A DNA stretch of 40,403 bases from Lachnospiraceae bacterium (lineage in GTDB: Bacteria; Bacillota; Clostridia; Lachnospirales; Lachnospiraceae). The position numbers and the translations under genes were made by a program. The stretch is from the NCBI GenBank assembly GCA_022794255.1, contig JAAWEL010000059.1, positions 1-40,403 of the forward strand, written 5' to 3'. Shown here in pieces: positions 7,686 to 14,671 of this stretch (positions within the stretch are counted from its first letter, which is position 1; every line of letters begins with the position of its first letter). Below the pieces are notes generated by a model, which was given only the letters and a program-made list of their open reading frames with translations, made no database searches and was not told the DNA's origin.

Positions 7686-9311
7686 ATGAACAGACAGGCA
7701 AGACAATTCATGGGCAGACTGTTGACAACAGTGTTGCTGGCTGCTGTGATGACATTTGAGAGTTTTGCGGCAAATGCGCGGATTGCATTTTCCGATCCGT
7801 CTGCCCAGGTGGGGCAGGAGGTCAGTGTTACAATGAAATTCAGCTCTACAGACGGACAGATGTTAGGAGACACAAAGGTAACACTGGATTATGATGCAGA
7901 GATGTTAGAGTATGTCAGCGGAACAGACAATGTAAGCGGCGGCACGGGAAAGCTTGTGATCCGCGGTGCTTCCGGCACAACAGAAGTAGTTTCTGAGCTT
8001 CGTTTTCGCGCGTTAAAGGCGGGCTCAGCGAAGATTACTGTCAGCGATTGGGAGGGATATGACAACAATGGAAGTGTTTTGGCAGATGTAAAAAAAGGTT
8101 CCTCCACCATCACGATTCAGGGACTGGCCACATCCTCGGATGATGCTTCCTTACAATCTCTGCAGATATCTCCGGGAAATCTGGAACCGGCCTTTACACC
8201 GGGAACAGAGAATTATACGGCTACAGTCGGGCTGGACACGGAGAATCTGACTGTCAGTGCCATACCAAACAATAGCAATGCTACTGTGGCATTAGAGGGT
8301 GATTCCGGCCTGCAGCAGGGAGAAAACACAGTTATCTGCCGAGTGACTGCAGAGGATGGAGCTACGGTTAAAACCTATACAATTGTAGTCAACAAGGTGG
8401 AAGGAGGAGAAAACAGCGGTGAGGCGGCTGTGCCCGAGGAAGTGCCAGAGGTACTTGCAGACCTTAATTCTCAGGCAAAGAAGGTACAGATTATTCCGCG
8501 TCCGGAGGATGTGGCGGCTCCGGAAGGAATGACGGAAAGTGAGATTACAATTAATGGATCTAAGGTGATCGGATGGGTGCCAAGTGGTCAGAGCAATCCT
8601 GCATATTGTGTGTTCTATTGTATCAATGAAAACGGAGAGAAGGGCTTCTATCGCTATGACCGGGGAGAGAAAACGCTTCAAAGGTATTTTGATGACGGAG
8701 CTAAGGTAGATCCAGAGCTTTTGACAGCAGGGGAGAAATATAATGCCCTGATTGATGACTATAATATGCTCAAATGGATTGCCATTGGTGGTGGTGGATC
8801 CTTGCTGGCATTGGTTCTTCTGCTTTTGATTCTTCTGATATCTGCCAGACGGAGTCAGGGAAATCGTGGAGGAGCTTCCAGCTATCCGGCAGCCAGAGAG
8901 GCCAAGGCGACATCGAGAATGACATCCGGAAAGCGGATGAGCCGAGAGGAGCGCTATATGATGGGCGAGGAAGAGGACTATGAGGAAGAAGATGAAGAGG
9001 ACGACTATGAGGAGGCGCTTCCTGTAGAGGCCTATCAGCCGGAACCGGCGAACCAGAGAGATTCCCTTGATTACCGTCCTGAGCCAGATTTTAAGAGAGC
9101 AGAAGTGACAAGAACCAAAAAGTCTGCCAGAGAGGAAAATTATCCGGCCCGGAGACCATCTCAGGCCAGATCAGGCCAGCAGGCGCCTATGGTGGATATG
9201 GAGAGAACTCTTGCCGCAAGCCTGGCCAGAGAGGCAGCAGCTTTAGAAGATGAGGCTTCCTATAGGGCAGAAGAGGGAGATGATTTTGAATTTTTTGACC
9301 TGGATGAGTAA
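7686..9311 (+). CDS. Membrane-anchored cohesin-domain protein with cadherin-like domain and acidic cytoplasmic tail
   Basis: A signal peptide (1-29) is followed by a cohesin-like beta domain (about 30-148: ARIAFSDPSAQVGQEVSVTM, VTLDYDAEMLEYVSG, ELRFRALKAGSAKITV), a cadherin-like domain (about 155-245, LQSLQISPGNLEPAFTPGT), an unrecognised region (about 255-350), one transmembrane helix (about 363-388) and a charged tail of about 150 residues that includes a run of Glu/Asp/Tyr (EEEDYEEEDEEDDYEE). Cohesins bind dockerins in cellulosomes, but single-cohesin proteins of this kind in gut Lachnospiraceae have no settled role. It lies 46 bases after the glucosaminidase-like gene and is probably co-transcribed. 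AGGAGA precedes ATG 7686. No dockerin was noticed in the window. Confidence 0.8.
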   Translation: MNRQARQFMGRLLTTVLLAAVMTFESFAANARIAFSDPSAQVGQEVSVTMKFSSTDGQMLGDTKVTLDYDAEMLEYVSGTDNVSGGTGKLVIRGASGTTEVVSELRFRALKAGSAKITVSDWEGYDNNGSVLADVKKGSSTITIQGLATSSDDASLQSLQISPGNLEPAFTPGTENYTATVGLDTENLTVSAIPNNSNATVALEGDSGLQQGENTVICRVTAEDGATVKTYTIVVNKVEGGENSGEAAVPEEVPEVLADLNSQAKKVQIIPRPEDVAAPEGMTESEITINGSKVIGWVPSGQSNPAYCVFYCINENGEKGFYRYDRGEKTLQRYFDDGAKVDPELLTAGEKYNALIDDYNMLKWIAIGGGGSLLALVLLLLILLISARRSQGNRGGASSYPAAREAKATSRMTSGKRMSREERYMMGEEEDYEEEDEEDDYEEALPVEAYQPEPANQRDSLDYRPEPDFKRAEVTRTKKSAREENYPARRPSQARSGQQAPMVDMERTLAASLAREAAALEDEASYRAEEGDDFEFFDLDE

Positions 9312-9349
9312 ATAGTAATGATCCAACTATTCAGTAAGTAACAGGAAAT

Positions 9350-9384
9350 GAAAGCGGCGTATTGACTTCGCCGCTTTCTTGTTT
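9350..9384 (+). terminator. Rho-independent terminator after the cohesin gene
   Basis: A 10-bp perfect GC-rich stem (9350-9359 with 9369-9378) encloses a 9-base loop and is followed by a T-rich run (TTGTTTT). It ends the transcript that begins at the 5332 promoter. The loop also contains the -35 box of the next operon. Confidence 0.85.
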
Positions 9385-9390
9385 TATAAT
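9362..9390 (+). promoter_or_regulatory. Promoter of the gntR-mcsA-mcsB-clpC operon, overlapping the preceding terminator
   Basis: TTGACT at 9362-9367 and TATAAT at 9385-9390 are 17 bases apart. The -35 box lies wholly inside the loop of the upstream terminator hairpin, and the -10 box begins directly after its T-run. Predicted transcription starts near 9397. Confidence 0.75.
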
Positions 9391-9413
9391 TGTTATAGTT
9401 TTTGTATAACAAT
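9389..9413 (+). promoter_or_regulatory. Inverted-repeat operator, likely autoregulatory site of the GntR protein
   Basis: ATTGTTATA (9389-9397) and TATAACAAT (9405-9413) form a perfect 9-bp inverted repeat with a 7-base spacer. It overlaps the end of the -10 box and the expected transcription start, 23 bases before the regulator's ATG. Small GntR/YtrA-type repressors commonly bind such repeats in their own promoters; the assignment to this protein is inferred from position. Confidence 0.65.
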
Positions 9414-9435
9414 GCAGATGAAAGATGGTGAGGGT

Positions 9436-9819
9436 ATGGTTCTGACAATTGATTTTGAGAGTGATGAGGCGATTTATATTCAGCTTCGGAACCAGATTAT
9501 TATTGGAATTGCTGCTGACCGGATCCGGGAAGGCGATTCTCTGCCATCAGTGAGGCAATTGGCAGATAATATCGGGATTAACATGCATACGGTAAATAAA
9601 GCATATGCTGTATTAAAGCAGGAAGGTTTTATCCGGCTGGATCGCAGGAAGGGAGCTGTAATTGCCCTGGATGTGGATAAGATTCGTGCTGTGGAGGAAC
9701 TGCGGCAGGAACTGGCGGTTATATTGGCCCGGTCAATCTGTAAAAGGGTCAGTCGTCAGGAGGTTCATGCGCTGGTGGATGAAATCTATGATTATTATGC
9801 AGGAAAATGCAGAGAATAG
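9436..9819 (+). CDS. GntR-family (YtrA-type) transcriptional regulator
   Basis: This 127-residue protein has a winged helix-turn-helix (IYIQLRNQIIIGIAADRI, SLPSVRQLADNIGINMHTVNKAYAVLKQEGFI) and only a short C-terminal helical tail, the layout of the YtrA subfamily, which lacks a large ligand-binding domain. ATG 9436 follows GGTGAGGG and fits the family start (VLTIDFES); upstream in-frame ATGs at 9412 and 9418 lie in or just after the operator. It is the first gene of the mcsA-mcsB-clpC transcription unit, where CtsR is the usual regulator in Bacillus, so it may control the protein-quality-control genes. No YtrA-type ABC transporter gene is next to it. Confidence 0.85.
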   Translation: MVLTIDFESDEAIYIQLRNQIIIGIAADRIREGDSLPSVRQLADNIGINMHTVNKAYAVLKQEGFIRLDRRKGAVIALDVDKIRAVEELRQELAVILARSICKRVSRQEVHALVDEIYDYYAGKCRE

Positions 9820-9850
9820 CTATACGGGAATACGTAAATGGAGGATTATT

Positions 9851-10429
9851 ATGTTGTGTGAACGCTGCAAGATCAGAGAGGCGAATATTCAGTATACAGA
9901 GGTGATCAATGGCGTAAAGAATGAACATCATTTTTGCACCCAATGTGCAAAGGAAATGGATTTTGGGCCCTATGCTGCTATTTTCGACAGTGAATTTCCT
10001 TTGGGGAAGCTGCTGTCCGGCCTTTTGGGGGTGGGAGAGGAGCAGGAAGAAAAAAAGGCCTATCAGGTGATTTGCCCGGCCTGCAGGACCAGTTATGAGG
10101 AGTTTATTAAAAACAGCCGGTTTGGATGTCCGGAGTGCTATGGAGTATTTGATCTTCTGATTAGTGAGAATATTAAGCAATTACAGGGAAGTGATGTTCA
10201 CAAGGGAAAACAGCCTCGGTATCACTACAGTGACGGGGAAACTCCTTTTTCTGTGGAGGATGTGTCAAAGGCAGGAGGAGACACTCCCGGAGGTGAATTG
10301 GACAGGGAGGAGCAGATCCGGCTTTTAGATGCCCGCCTTCATGAAGCTCTTGCCAGGGAGGAATATGAGGTGGCAGCAAAATGCCGGGATAAGATCAGAG
10401 AATTAAGAGAGGAAATCGGAAAATGTTAA
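9851..10429 (+). CDS. mcsA: McsA-like zinc-finger / UVR-motif activator of McsB
   Basis: Of the 192 residues, the N-terminal half holds four CxxC pairs (CERC, CTQC, CPAC, CPEC), which form two zinc-binding units. The C-terminus holds a UVR motif (EEYEVAAKCRDKIRELREE), the ClpC/UvrB interaction helix. McsA activates the McsB protein-arginine kinase and helps link it to ClpC. The start is ATG 9851 after GGAGGATT; an open frame extends upstream over the regulator but is not translated from a credible site. Its stop overlaps the mcsB start by seven bases, which suggests translational coupling. Confidence 0.9.
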   Translation: MLCERCKIREANIQYTEVINGVKNEHHFCTQCAKEMDFGPYAAIFDSEFPLGKLLSGLLGVGEEQEEKKAYQVICPACRTSYEEFIKNSRFGCPECYGVFDLLISENIKQLQGSDVHKGKQPRYHYSDGETPFSVEDVSKAGGDTPGGELDREEQIRLLDARLHEALAREEYEVAAKCRDKIRELREEIGKC

Positions 10430-11457
10430 AATGGTTTGAGCGTGTGGATCCGGGACGTCCCGGCATAATCAGCAGCCGGGTACGGCTGGTGCGCAACTGG
10501 AATCAGTATGTATTTCCATCCAGGCTTTCCCAAAAGGAGAGTATGGAGATGCTTCACCGTTTGGAGCTGGGACTGCAGAATTTAAATTCTCTGGATGGAA
10601 AGCATTATGAGTATCAATACCTGGGAGACATAAGTGAGCTTGATAAAAAGGCTATGCAGGAACGGAGGGTATTTAACGCTACCATTGCCTCGAAAAAAAC
10701 ACCTACCGGACTGCTTTTGTCAGAGGAAGAGGACACGTCCATTGTGTTAAATGGCACGGATCATATCCGTCTGCAGATGCTTTCTGCCGGGCTTCATTTG
10801 GAGGAATTATGGTCTGGCTGTGATCAGATGGATGATTATATCAATGCTCGTTTTCCCTATGCTTTCGACAAAAAATACGGATATCTCACTTCTTTCCCCA
10901 CCAATGTGGGAACAGGTATGAGAGCTTCTGTGGTTCTTCATCTTCCCACGCTTTCCATGGGAAAAAAATTTAATGGATTGGTTACGGAAATGGGGCGTTT
11001 TGGGGCTTCTATTCGTGGTGTTTATGGGGAGGGCAGTGAGAATTACGGAGCTCTTTATCAGGTTTCCAATCAGAAAACCCTGGGACTAACAGAAAAGGAA
11101 ATCTTAGATTTGGTAAACCGGGTAGCTTTACAGCTTTTGGCCCAGGAAAAGCAGGTTCGCAGAATGGCTTTGGAAAAGCATCGGCTGGAATACACAGATG
11201 AGGCTTATAAATCTTATGGGGTGCTTAAATATGCCAGACGGCTAAGTGCCAAGGATGCCATGGTATTTCTTTCTCAGATCATGTCAGGAATCGCTGACGG
11301 GATTTTGGAGACAGAGGGAGATTGTGCGGTTTACCGCATGATGTTGGGAATCCAGCCAGCCAATTTACAAAAGATATCTGAGCGACCCTTAAGCAAGGAA
11401 GAGCTGGACGAGGCACGGGCAGCATATATCCGAGGGGAATTGCCCGAGCTTAGATGA
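10423..11457 (+). CDS. mcsB: McsB-type protein-arginine kinase, with atypical active-site residues
   Basis: This guanido-phosphotransferase fold of 344 residues has SSRVRLVRNW near the N-terminus, TSFPTNVGTGMRASVVLHLP in the middle and GVYGEGSENYGALYQVSNQ, all matching ATP-binding and catalytic segments of McsB. McsB marks proteins with phospho-arginine for degradation by ClpCP. Two points differ from what I recall of Bacillus McsB: the NEED loop, which carries a catalytic glutamate, reads NGTD (residues 110-113), and the C-terminal RDxxRA allosteric motif reads LDEARA (328-333). The kinase may therefore have low or altered activity, or the family in this clade may use other residues. It overlaps mcsA by seven bases and clpC lies immediately downstream. 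Confidence 0.88.
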   Translation: MLKWFERVDPGRPGIISSRVRLVRNWNQYVFPSRLSQKESMEMLHRLELGLQNLNSLDGKHYEYQYLGDISELDKKAMQERRVFNATIASKKTPTGLLLSEEEDTSIVLNGTDHIRLQMLSAGLHLEELWSGCDQMDDYINARFPYAFDKKYGYLTSFPTNVGTGMRASVVLHLPTLSMGKKFNGLVTEMGRFGASIRGVYGEGSENYGALYQVSNQKTLGLTEKEILDLVNRVALQLLAQEKQVRRMALEKHRLEYTDEAYKSYGVLKYARRLSAKDAMVFLSQIMSGIADGILETEGDCAVYRMMLGIQPANLQKISERPLSKEELDEARAAYIRGELPELR

Positions 11458-11513
11458 AAAATCATGTGGATTGGAATGTTAGAGAAAATGAACCAGAAGG
11501 ATGGAAATTGACG

Positions 11514-13973
11514 ATGATAGACAGATTTACAGAACAGGCCAAAAAGGCTGTCAGTCTGGCTGTAGATGCAGCTCAGGAGCTGGATCACAGCTATGTGGGA
11601 ACGGAGCATTTACTGATCGGGCTATTACAAGAGGACAGTGGTGTGGCCGCTAAGGTTCTCTCAGAAAGCGGCGTGAAAGCGGACAAGGTGATTGAGTTGG
11701 TCAGCCAGCTGATCTCACCCAATCAGGCGGTGAGCCTGGTGGAGAAAAACACCTATACACCCAGTGCCCGGCGAGTGCTGGAAAACAGCTATCGGGAGGC
11801 AGTTCGTTTCAAGGCTCCTCTTATTGGGACAGAGCATTTATTGATTGCAATAATTCGGGAGAGTGATTGTGTGGCAGCGCGGCTTCTCAACACAATGGGA
11901 GTCAGCATTCAGAAATTATATATTGAAATTTTGTCGGCTATGGGTGAGGATGCGCCAGCCAACCGGGATGAGCTGCAGCCAGGCCGGCAAGGGAGGGGAA
12001 GGGCCAGTACTCCCACACTAAATAATTACAGCAGAGATTTGACCGCCCTTGCCAGGGAGGGAAAACTAGATCCGGTTATAGGGCGGGAGCAGGAGATACG
12101 CCGGGTGATTCAGATTTTGAGCCGCCGGACAAAAAACAATCCCTGCCTGATCGGTGAGCCGGGAGTGGGAAAGACGGCTGTGGTGGAAGGACTGGCTCAG
12201 CTGATTGTATCCGGAGATATTCCGGAAATTATTTCCCGCAAAAGGGTGTTGACTCTGGACCTTTCCGGTATGGTGGCGGGCTCCAAATACCGGGGAGAAT
12301 TTGAGGAGCGGATCAAAAAGGTGTTGGCAGAGGTGAAAGAGGATGGGGAGGTTCTTCTGTTTATTGACGAGATCCACACCATTATTGGTGCTGGAGGTGC
12401 AGAGGGGGCTATTGATGCCTCAAACATTTTAAAGCCATCCTTAGCCAGAGGAGAGATTCAGCTGATTGGAGCTACCACCATTGACGAGTACCGCAAATAT
12501 ATAGAAAAGGACGCGGCCTTAGAAAGACGGTTTCAGCCGGTGACTGTGGAGGAACCGGGGGAGGAAGAATCCATAAGCATTTTAAAAGGGCTTCGTCCCC
12601 GCTACGAGGAGCATCATAAAGTGACTATTACGGATGATGCTCTGACAGCGGCGGTACGGCTTTCAGCCCGGTATATTAATGATCGTTTTCTCCCTGATAA
12701 GGCCATTGACCTGATTGATGAGGCATCCTCGAAGGTTCGGCTGACTACCTATGTGGAACCTGCAGAAATCAAGGATTTGGAGCAGGAGATTGAGGCATTG
12801 GAGCAGCAAAAAGAGGCGGCCATCAAGGCAGAGGCCTACGAGAAGGCAGGAGAAATTAAGAAAAAGCAGGGGAAGAAGAGGGAAAAGATTGAGAAGATCC
12901 GCGTTCGCTGGCAGAAGGAGAAGAATTCCCGGAAGCTAATGGTGGATGAGGGGCAGGTGGCAGATGTAGTTTCCGGATGGACCAAGATTCCTGTGAGAAA
13001 GCTGGAAGAGGAGGAATCAGAAAGGCTTAAAAAACTGGAAATGATTCTTCATGAACGAGTGGTTGGCCAAACGGAGGCAGTTACAGCTGTGTCAAAGGCT
13101 ATTCGCAGAGGACGGGTGGGTCTTAAGGATCCAAAGCGTCCCATTGGATCTTTCCTATTTTTAGGTCCTACGGGTGTGGGAAAGACTGAGCTGTGCAAGG
13201 CTTTGGCTGAGGCTATGTTTGGTACGGAAAATGCCTTGATTCGTGTGGACATGTCCGAATATATGGAAAAGCACAGTGTGTCTCGCATGATTGGCTCTCC
13301 TCCAGGATATGTGGGATATGATGAAGGGGGGCAGCTCAGTGAAAAGGTGCGGCGCAACCCCTATTCAGTGATTCTTTTTGACGAGGTGGAGAAGGCACAC
13401 CCGGATGTGTTTAATATCTTACTCCAGGTTTTGGATGACGGTCATATTACAGATGCCCAGGGAAGGAAGATTGATTTTAAAAATACCATACTGATTATGA
13501 CTTCCAATGCAGGGGCGGAGAATATTATATCTCCGAAAAGACTGGGCTTTACCTCCTCAGATAATGAGCAGGAGCGATATAAGCTGATGAAGAGCCGGGT
13601 TATGGAAGAGGTAAAACGCCTGTTTAAGCCAGAGTTTTTAAACCGGATTGATGAGATCATGGTATTCCATCCTTTGAATCAGGAACATATGAGGGAAATT
13701 GTATCCATTATGTTGTGCAGTATTGTCAAGCGCACAGCTCGTCAGATGAATCTGGAGCTGTCTGTGGAGGATGAGGCAAAGGCGTTTTTGGTGGAAAAGG
13801 GATATGATGAAAAGTATGGTGCACGTCCTTTGCGGCGGGCTATCCAGAATCACTTAGAGGATAAACTTGCAGAGGCTGTGCTGGATGGGACAGTCCGGTC
13901 CGGAGAGCACGTGGTGGTTGGAGTGAAGGAAGGGGAACTTCACTTTAGGGTCGCTGAGATGTTGGGTGTTTAA
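11514..13973 (+). CDS. clpC: ClpC-type AAA+ ATPase, Clp protease ATP-binding subunit
   Basis: The family start is IDRFTEQAKKAVSLA. Two Clp N-repeats come first (AEQLDHSYVGTEHLL-like and again LIGTEHLLIAIIRE), then AAA+ D1 with Walker A GEPGVGKT (214-221) and Walker B LLFIDEIHT, a middle domain with a UVR-like coiled coil (about 418-470), and AAA+ D2 with GPTGVGKT (551-558) and ILFDEVEKAHPD. It unfolds substrates, including McsB-marked ones, for ClpP. The start is uncertain: ATG 11514 fits the family, TTG 11508 is better spaced from AAGGA (11497-11501), and ATG 11454 overlaps the mcsB stop but has no ribosome site. ClpP is not in the window. Confidence 0.95.
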   Translation: MIDRFTEQAKKAVSLAVDAAQELDHSYVGTEHLLIGLLQEDSGVAAKVLSESGVKADKVIELVSQLISPNQAVSLVEKNTYTPSARRVLENSYREAVRFKAPLIGTEHLLIAIIRESDCVAARLLNTMGVSIQKLYIEILSAMGEDAPANRDELQPGRQGRGRASTPTLNNYSRDLTALAREGKLDPVIGREQEIRRVIQILSRRTKNNPCLIGEPGVGKTAVVEGLAQLIVSGDIPEIISRKRVLTLDLSGMVAGSKYRGEFEERIKKVLAEVKEDGEVLLFIDEIHTIIGAGGAEGAIDASNILKPSLARGEIQLIGATTIDEYRKYIEKDAALERRFQPVTVEEPGEEESISILKGLRPRYEEHHKVTITDDALTAAVRLSARYINDRFLPDKAIDLIDEASSKVRLTTYVEPAEIKDLEQEIEALEQQKEAAIKAEAYEKAGEIKKKQGKKREKIEKIRVRWQKEKNSRKLMVDEGQVADVVSGWTKIPVRKLEEEESERLKKLEMILHERVVGQTEAVTAVSKAIRRGRVGLKDPKRPIGSFLFLGPTGVGKTELCKALAEAMFGTENALIRVDMSEYMEKHSVSRMIGSPPGYVGYDEGGQLSEKVRRNPYSVILFDEVEKAHPDVFNILLQVLDDGHITDAQGRKIDFKNTILIMTSNAGAENIISPKRLGFTSSDNEQERYKLMKSRVMEEVKRLFKPEFLNRIDEIMVFHPLNQEHMREIVSIMLCSIVKRTARQMNLELSVEDEAKAFLVEKGYDEKYGARPLRRAIQNHLEDKLAEAVLDGTVRSGEHVVVGVKEGELHFRVAEMLGV

Positions 13974-13990
13974 GTTATTATGCCGGGAGA

Positions 13991-14024
13991 AGCAGCTGAG
14001 GGATGAGAAATGCCCTCAGCTGCT
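13991..14024 (+). terminator. Hairpin terminator after clpC
   Basis: A 12-bp perfect stem (13991-14002 with 14013-14024) with a 10-base loop starts 18 bases after the clpC stop. The following run is only weakly T-rich, so read-through into the next gene is possible. Confidence 0.7.
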
Positions 14025-14080
14025 GTGTTCAATTGCATTGGATGTTTATGAAAATTTATGTGATGGGGACTAGCGTTTTT

Positions 14081-14150
14081 TTGCGGGTTAGGTTATACTC
14101 ATAGTATAGCTTCCGCAAACAGGCAGAGGAACATGTGAGTCTGTTTGCGG
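14081..14150 (+). promoter_or_regulatory. Putative promoter and leader hairpin of the small conserved gene
   Basis: TTGCGG at 14081-14086 and TATAGC at 14105-14110 (18-base spacer) could form a promoter. A short palindrome TATACT-CAT-AGTATA (14094-14108) overlaps its -10 region and may be an operator. A 10-bp perfect inverted repeat (14113-14122 with 14141-14150) with an 18-base loop lies just downstream and would form a hairpin at the 5' end of the mRNA, about 60 bases before the start codon. Confidence 0.45.
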
Positions 14151-14211
14151 CGGCTGGGTTTCAGGTATAACCTATACATATCAATACCATATTTACAGGA
14201 GGGCAACAGTT

Positions 14212-14625
14212 ATGCCAGTAGTTGAATCTTTAATTCGTTCGGAAGCAGATGGAACCATTAGTTTTGGCAATTATAAGCTATCCACAAAATCAAAGCTCCA
14301 GGATTTCGAGCATGACGGAGATTCTTATAAGATTAAAACTTTTTATGAGATCACTAAGCTGGAGCGCAATGGCATGTTTGTCTATGAGTCGGTGCCTGGA
14401 ACGGCAGTGGAGCATTTTCAGGTTACGAATGATGGAGTGGAGTTTGTGGTGGAGGGGGATAAGGATGCTCAGATCACCATTCAGCTAGAGGATGATACCG
14501 ACTATGAGGTATATGTGGATGATGTGGCTGTAGGCGGAATGAAAACAAATATGAGCGGAAAATTGATGGCCAGTGTGGAGCTGAATGAAGGCATGGGAAG
14601 CCATGTAAAGATTGTAAAGCGTTAA
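14212..14625 (+). CDS. Small conserved Lachnospiraceae protein (often labelled 'endosialidase'), function unknown
   Basis: This 137-residue protein has no signal peptide or membrane segment. It begins PVVESLIRSEADGTISFGNY and contains a hydrophilic beta-rich body (TKLERNGMFVYESVPGTAVEHF, QITIQLEDDTDYEVYVDD). I recall similar proteins across Lachnospiraceae carrying an 'endosialidase' label; no catalytic motif that would justify that name is visible. AGGAGG precedes ATG 14212. It sits between clpC and radA behind its own hairpin leader and possible promoter. The structured leader hints at regulated or stable expression, but nothing identifies the role. Confidence 0.75.
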   Translation: MPVVESLIRSEADGTISFGNYKLSTKSKLQDFEHDGDSYKIKTFYEITKLERNGMFVYESVPGTAVEHFQVTNDGVEFVVEGDKDAQITIQLEDDTDYEVYVDDVAVGGMKTNMSGKLMASVELNEGMGSHVKIVKR

Positions 14626-14671
14626 AGGATAAAAGTAAAAGAGCTGGTGCAATGGGAGGATAGACATACAT

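Noticed and set aside
11454-11513. N-terminal extension of ClpC starting at the overlap with mcsB
   Set aside because: The extra 20 residues are not part of the Clp N-domain and have no ribosome site, although the ATGA overlap makes it possible.
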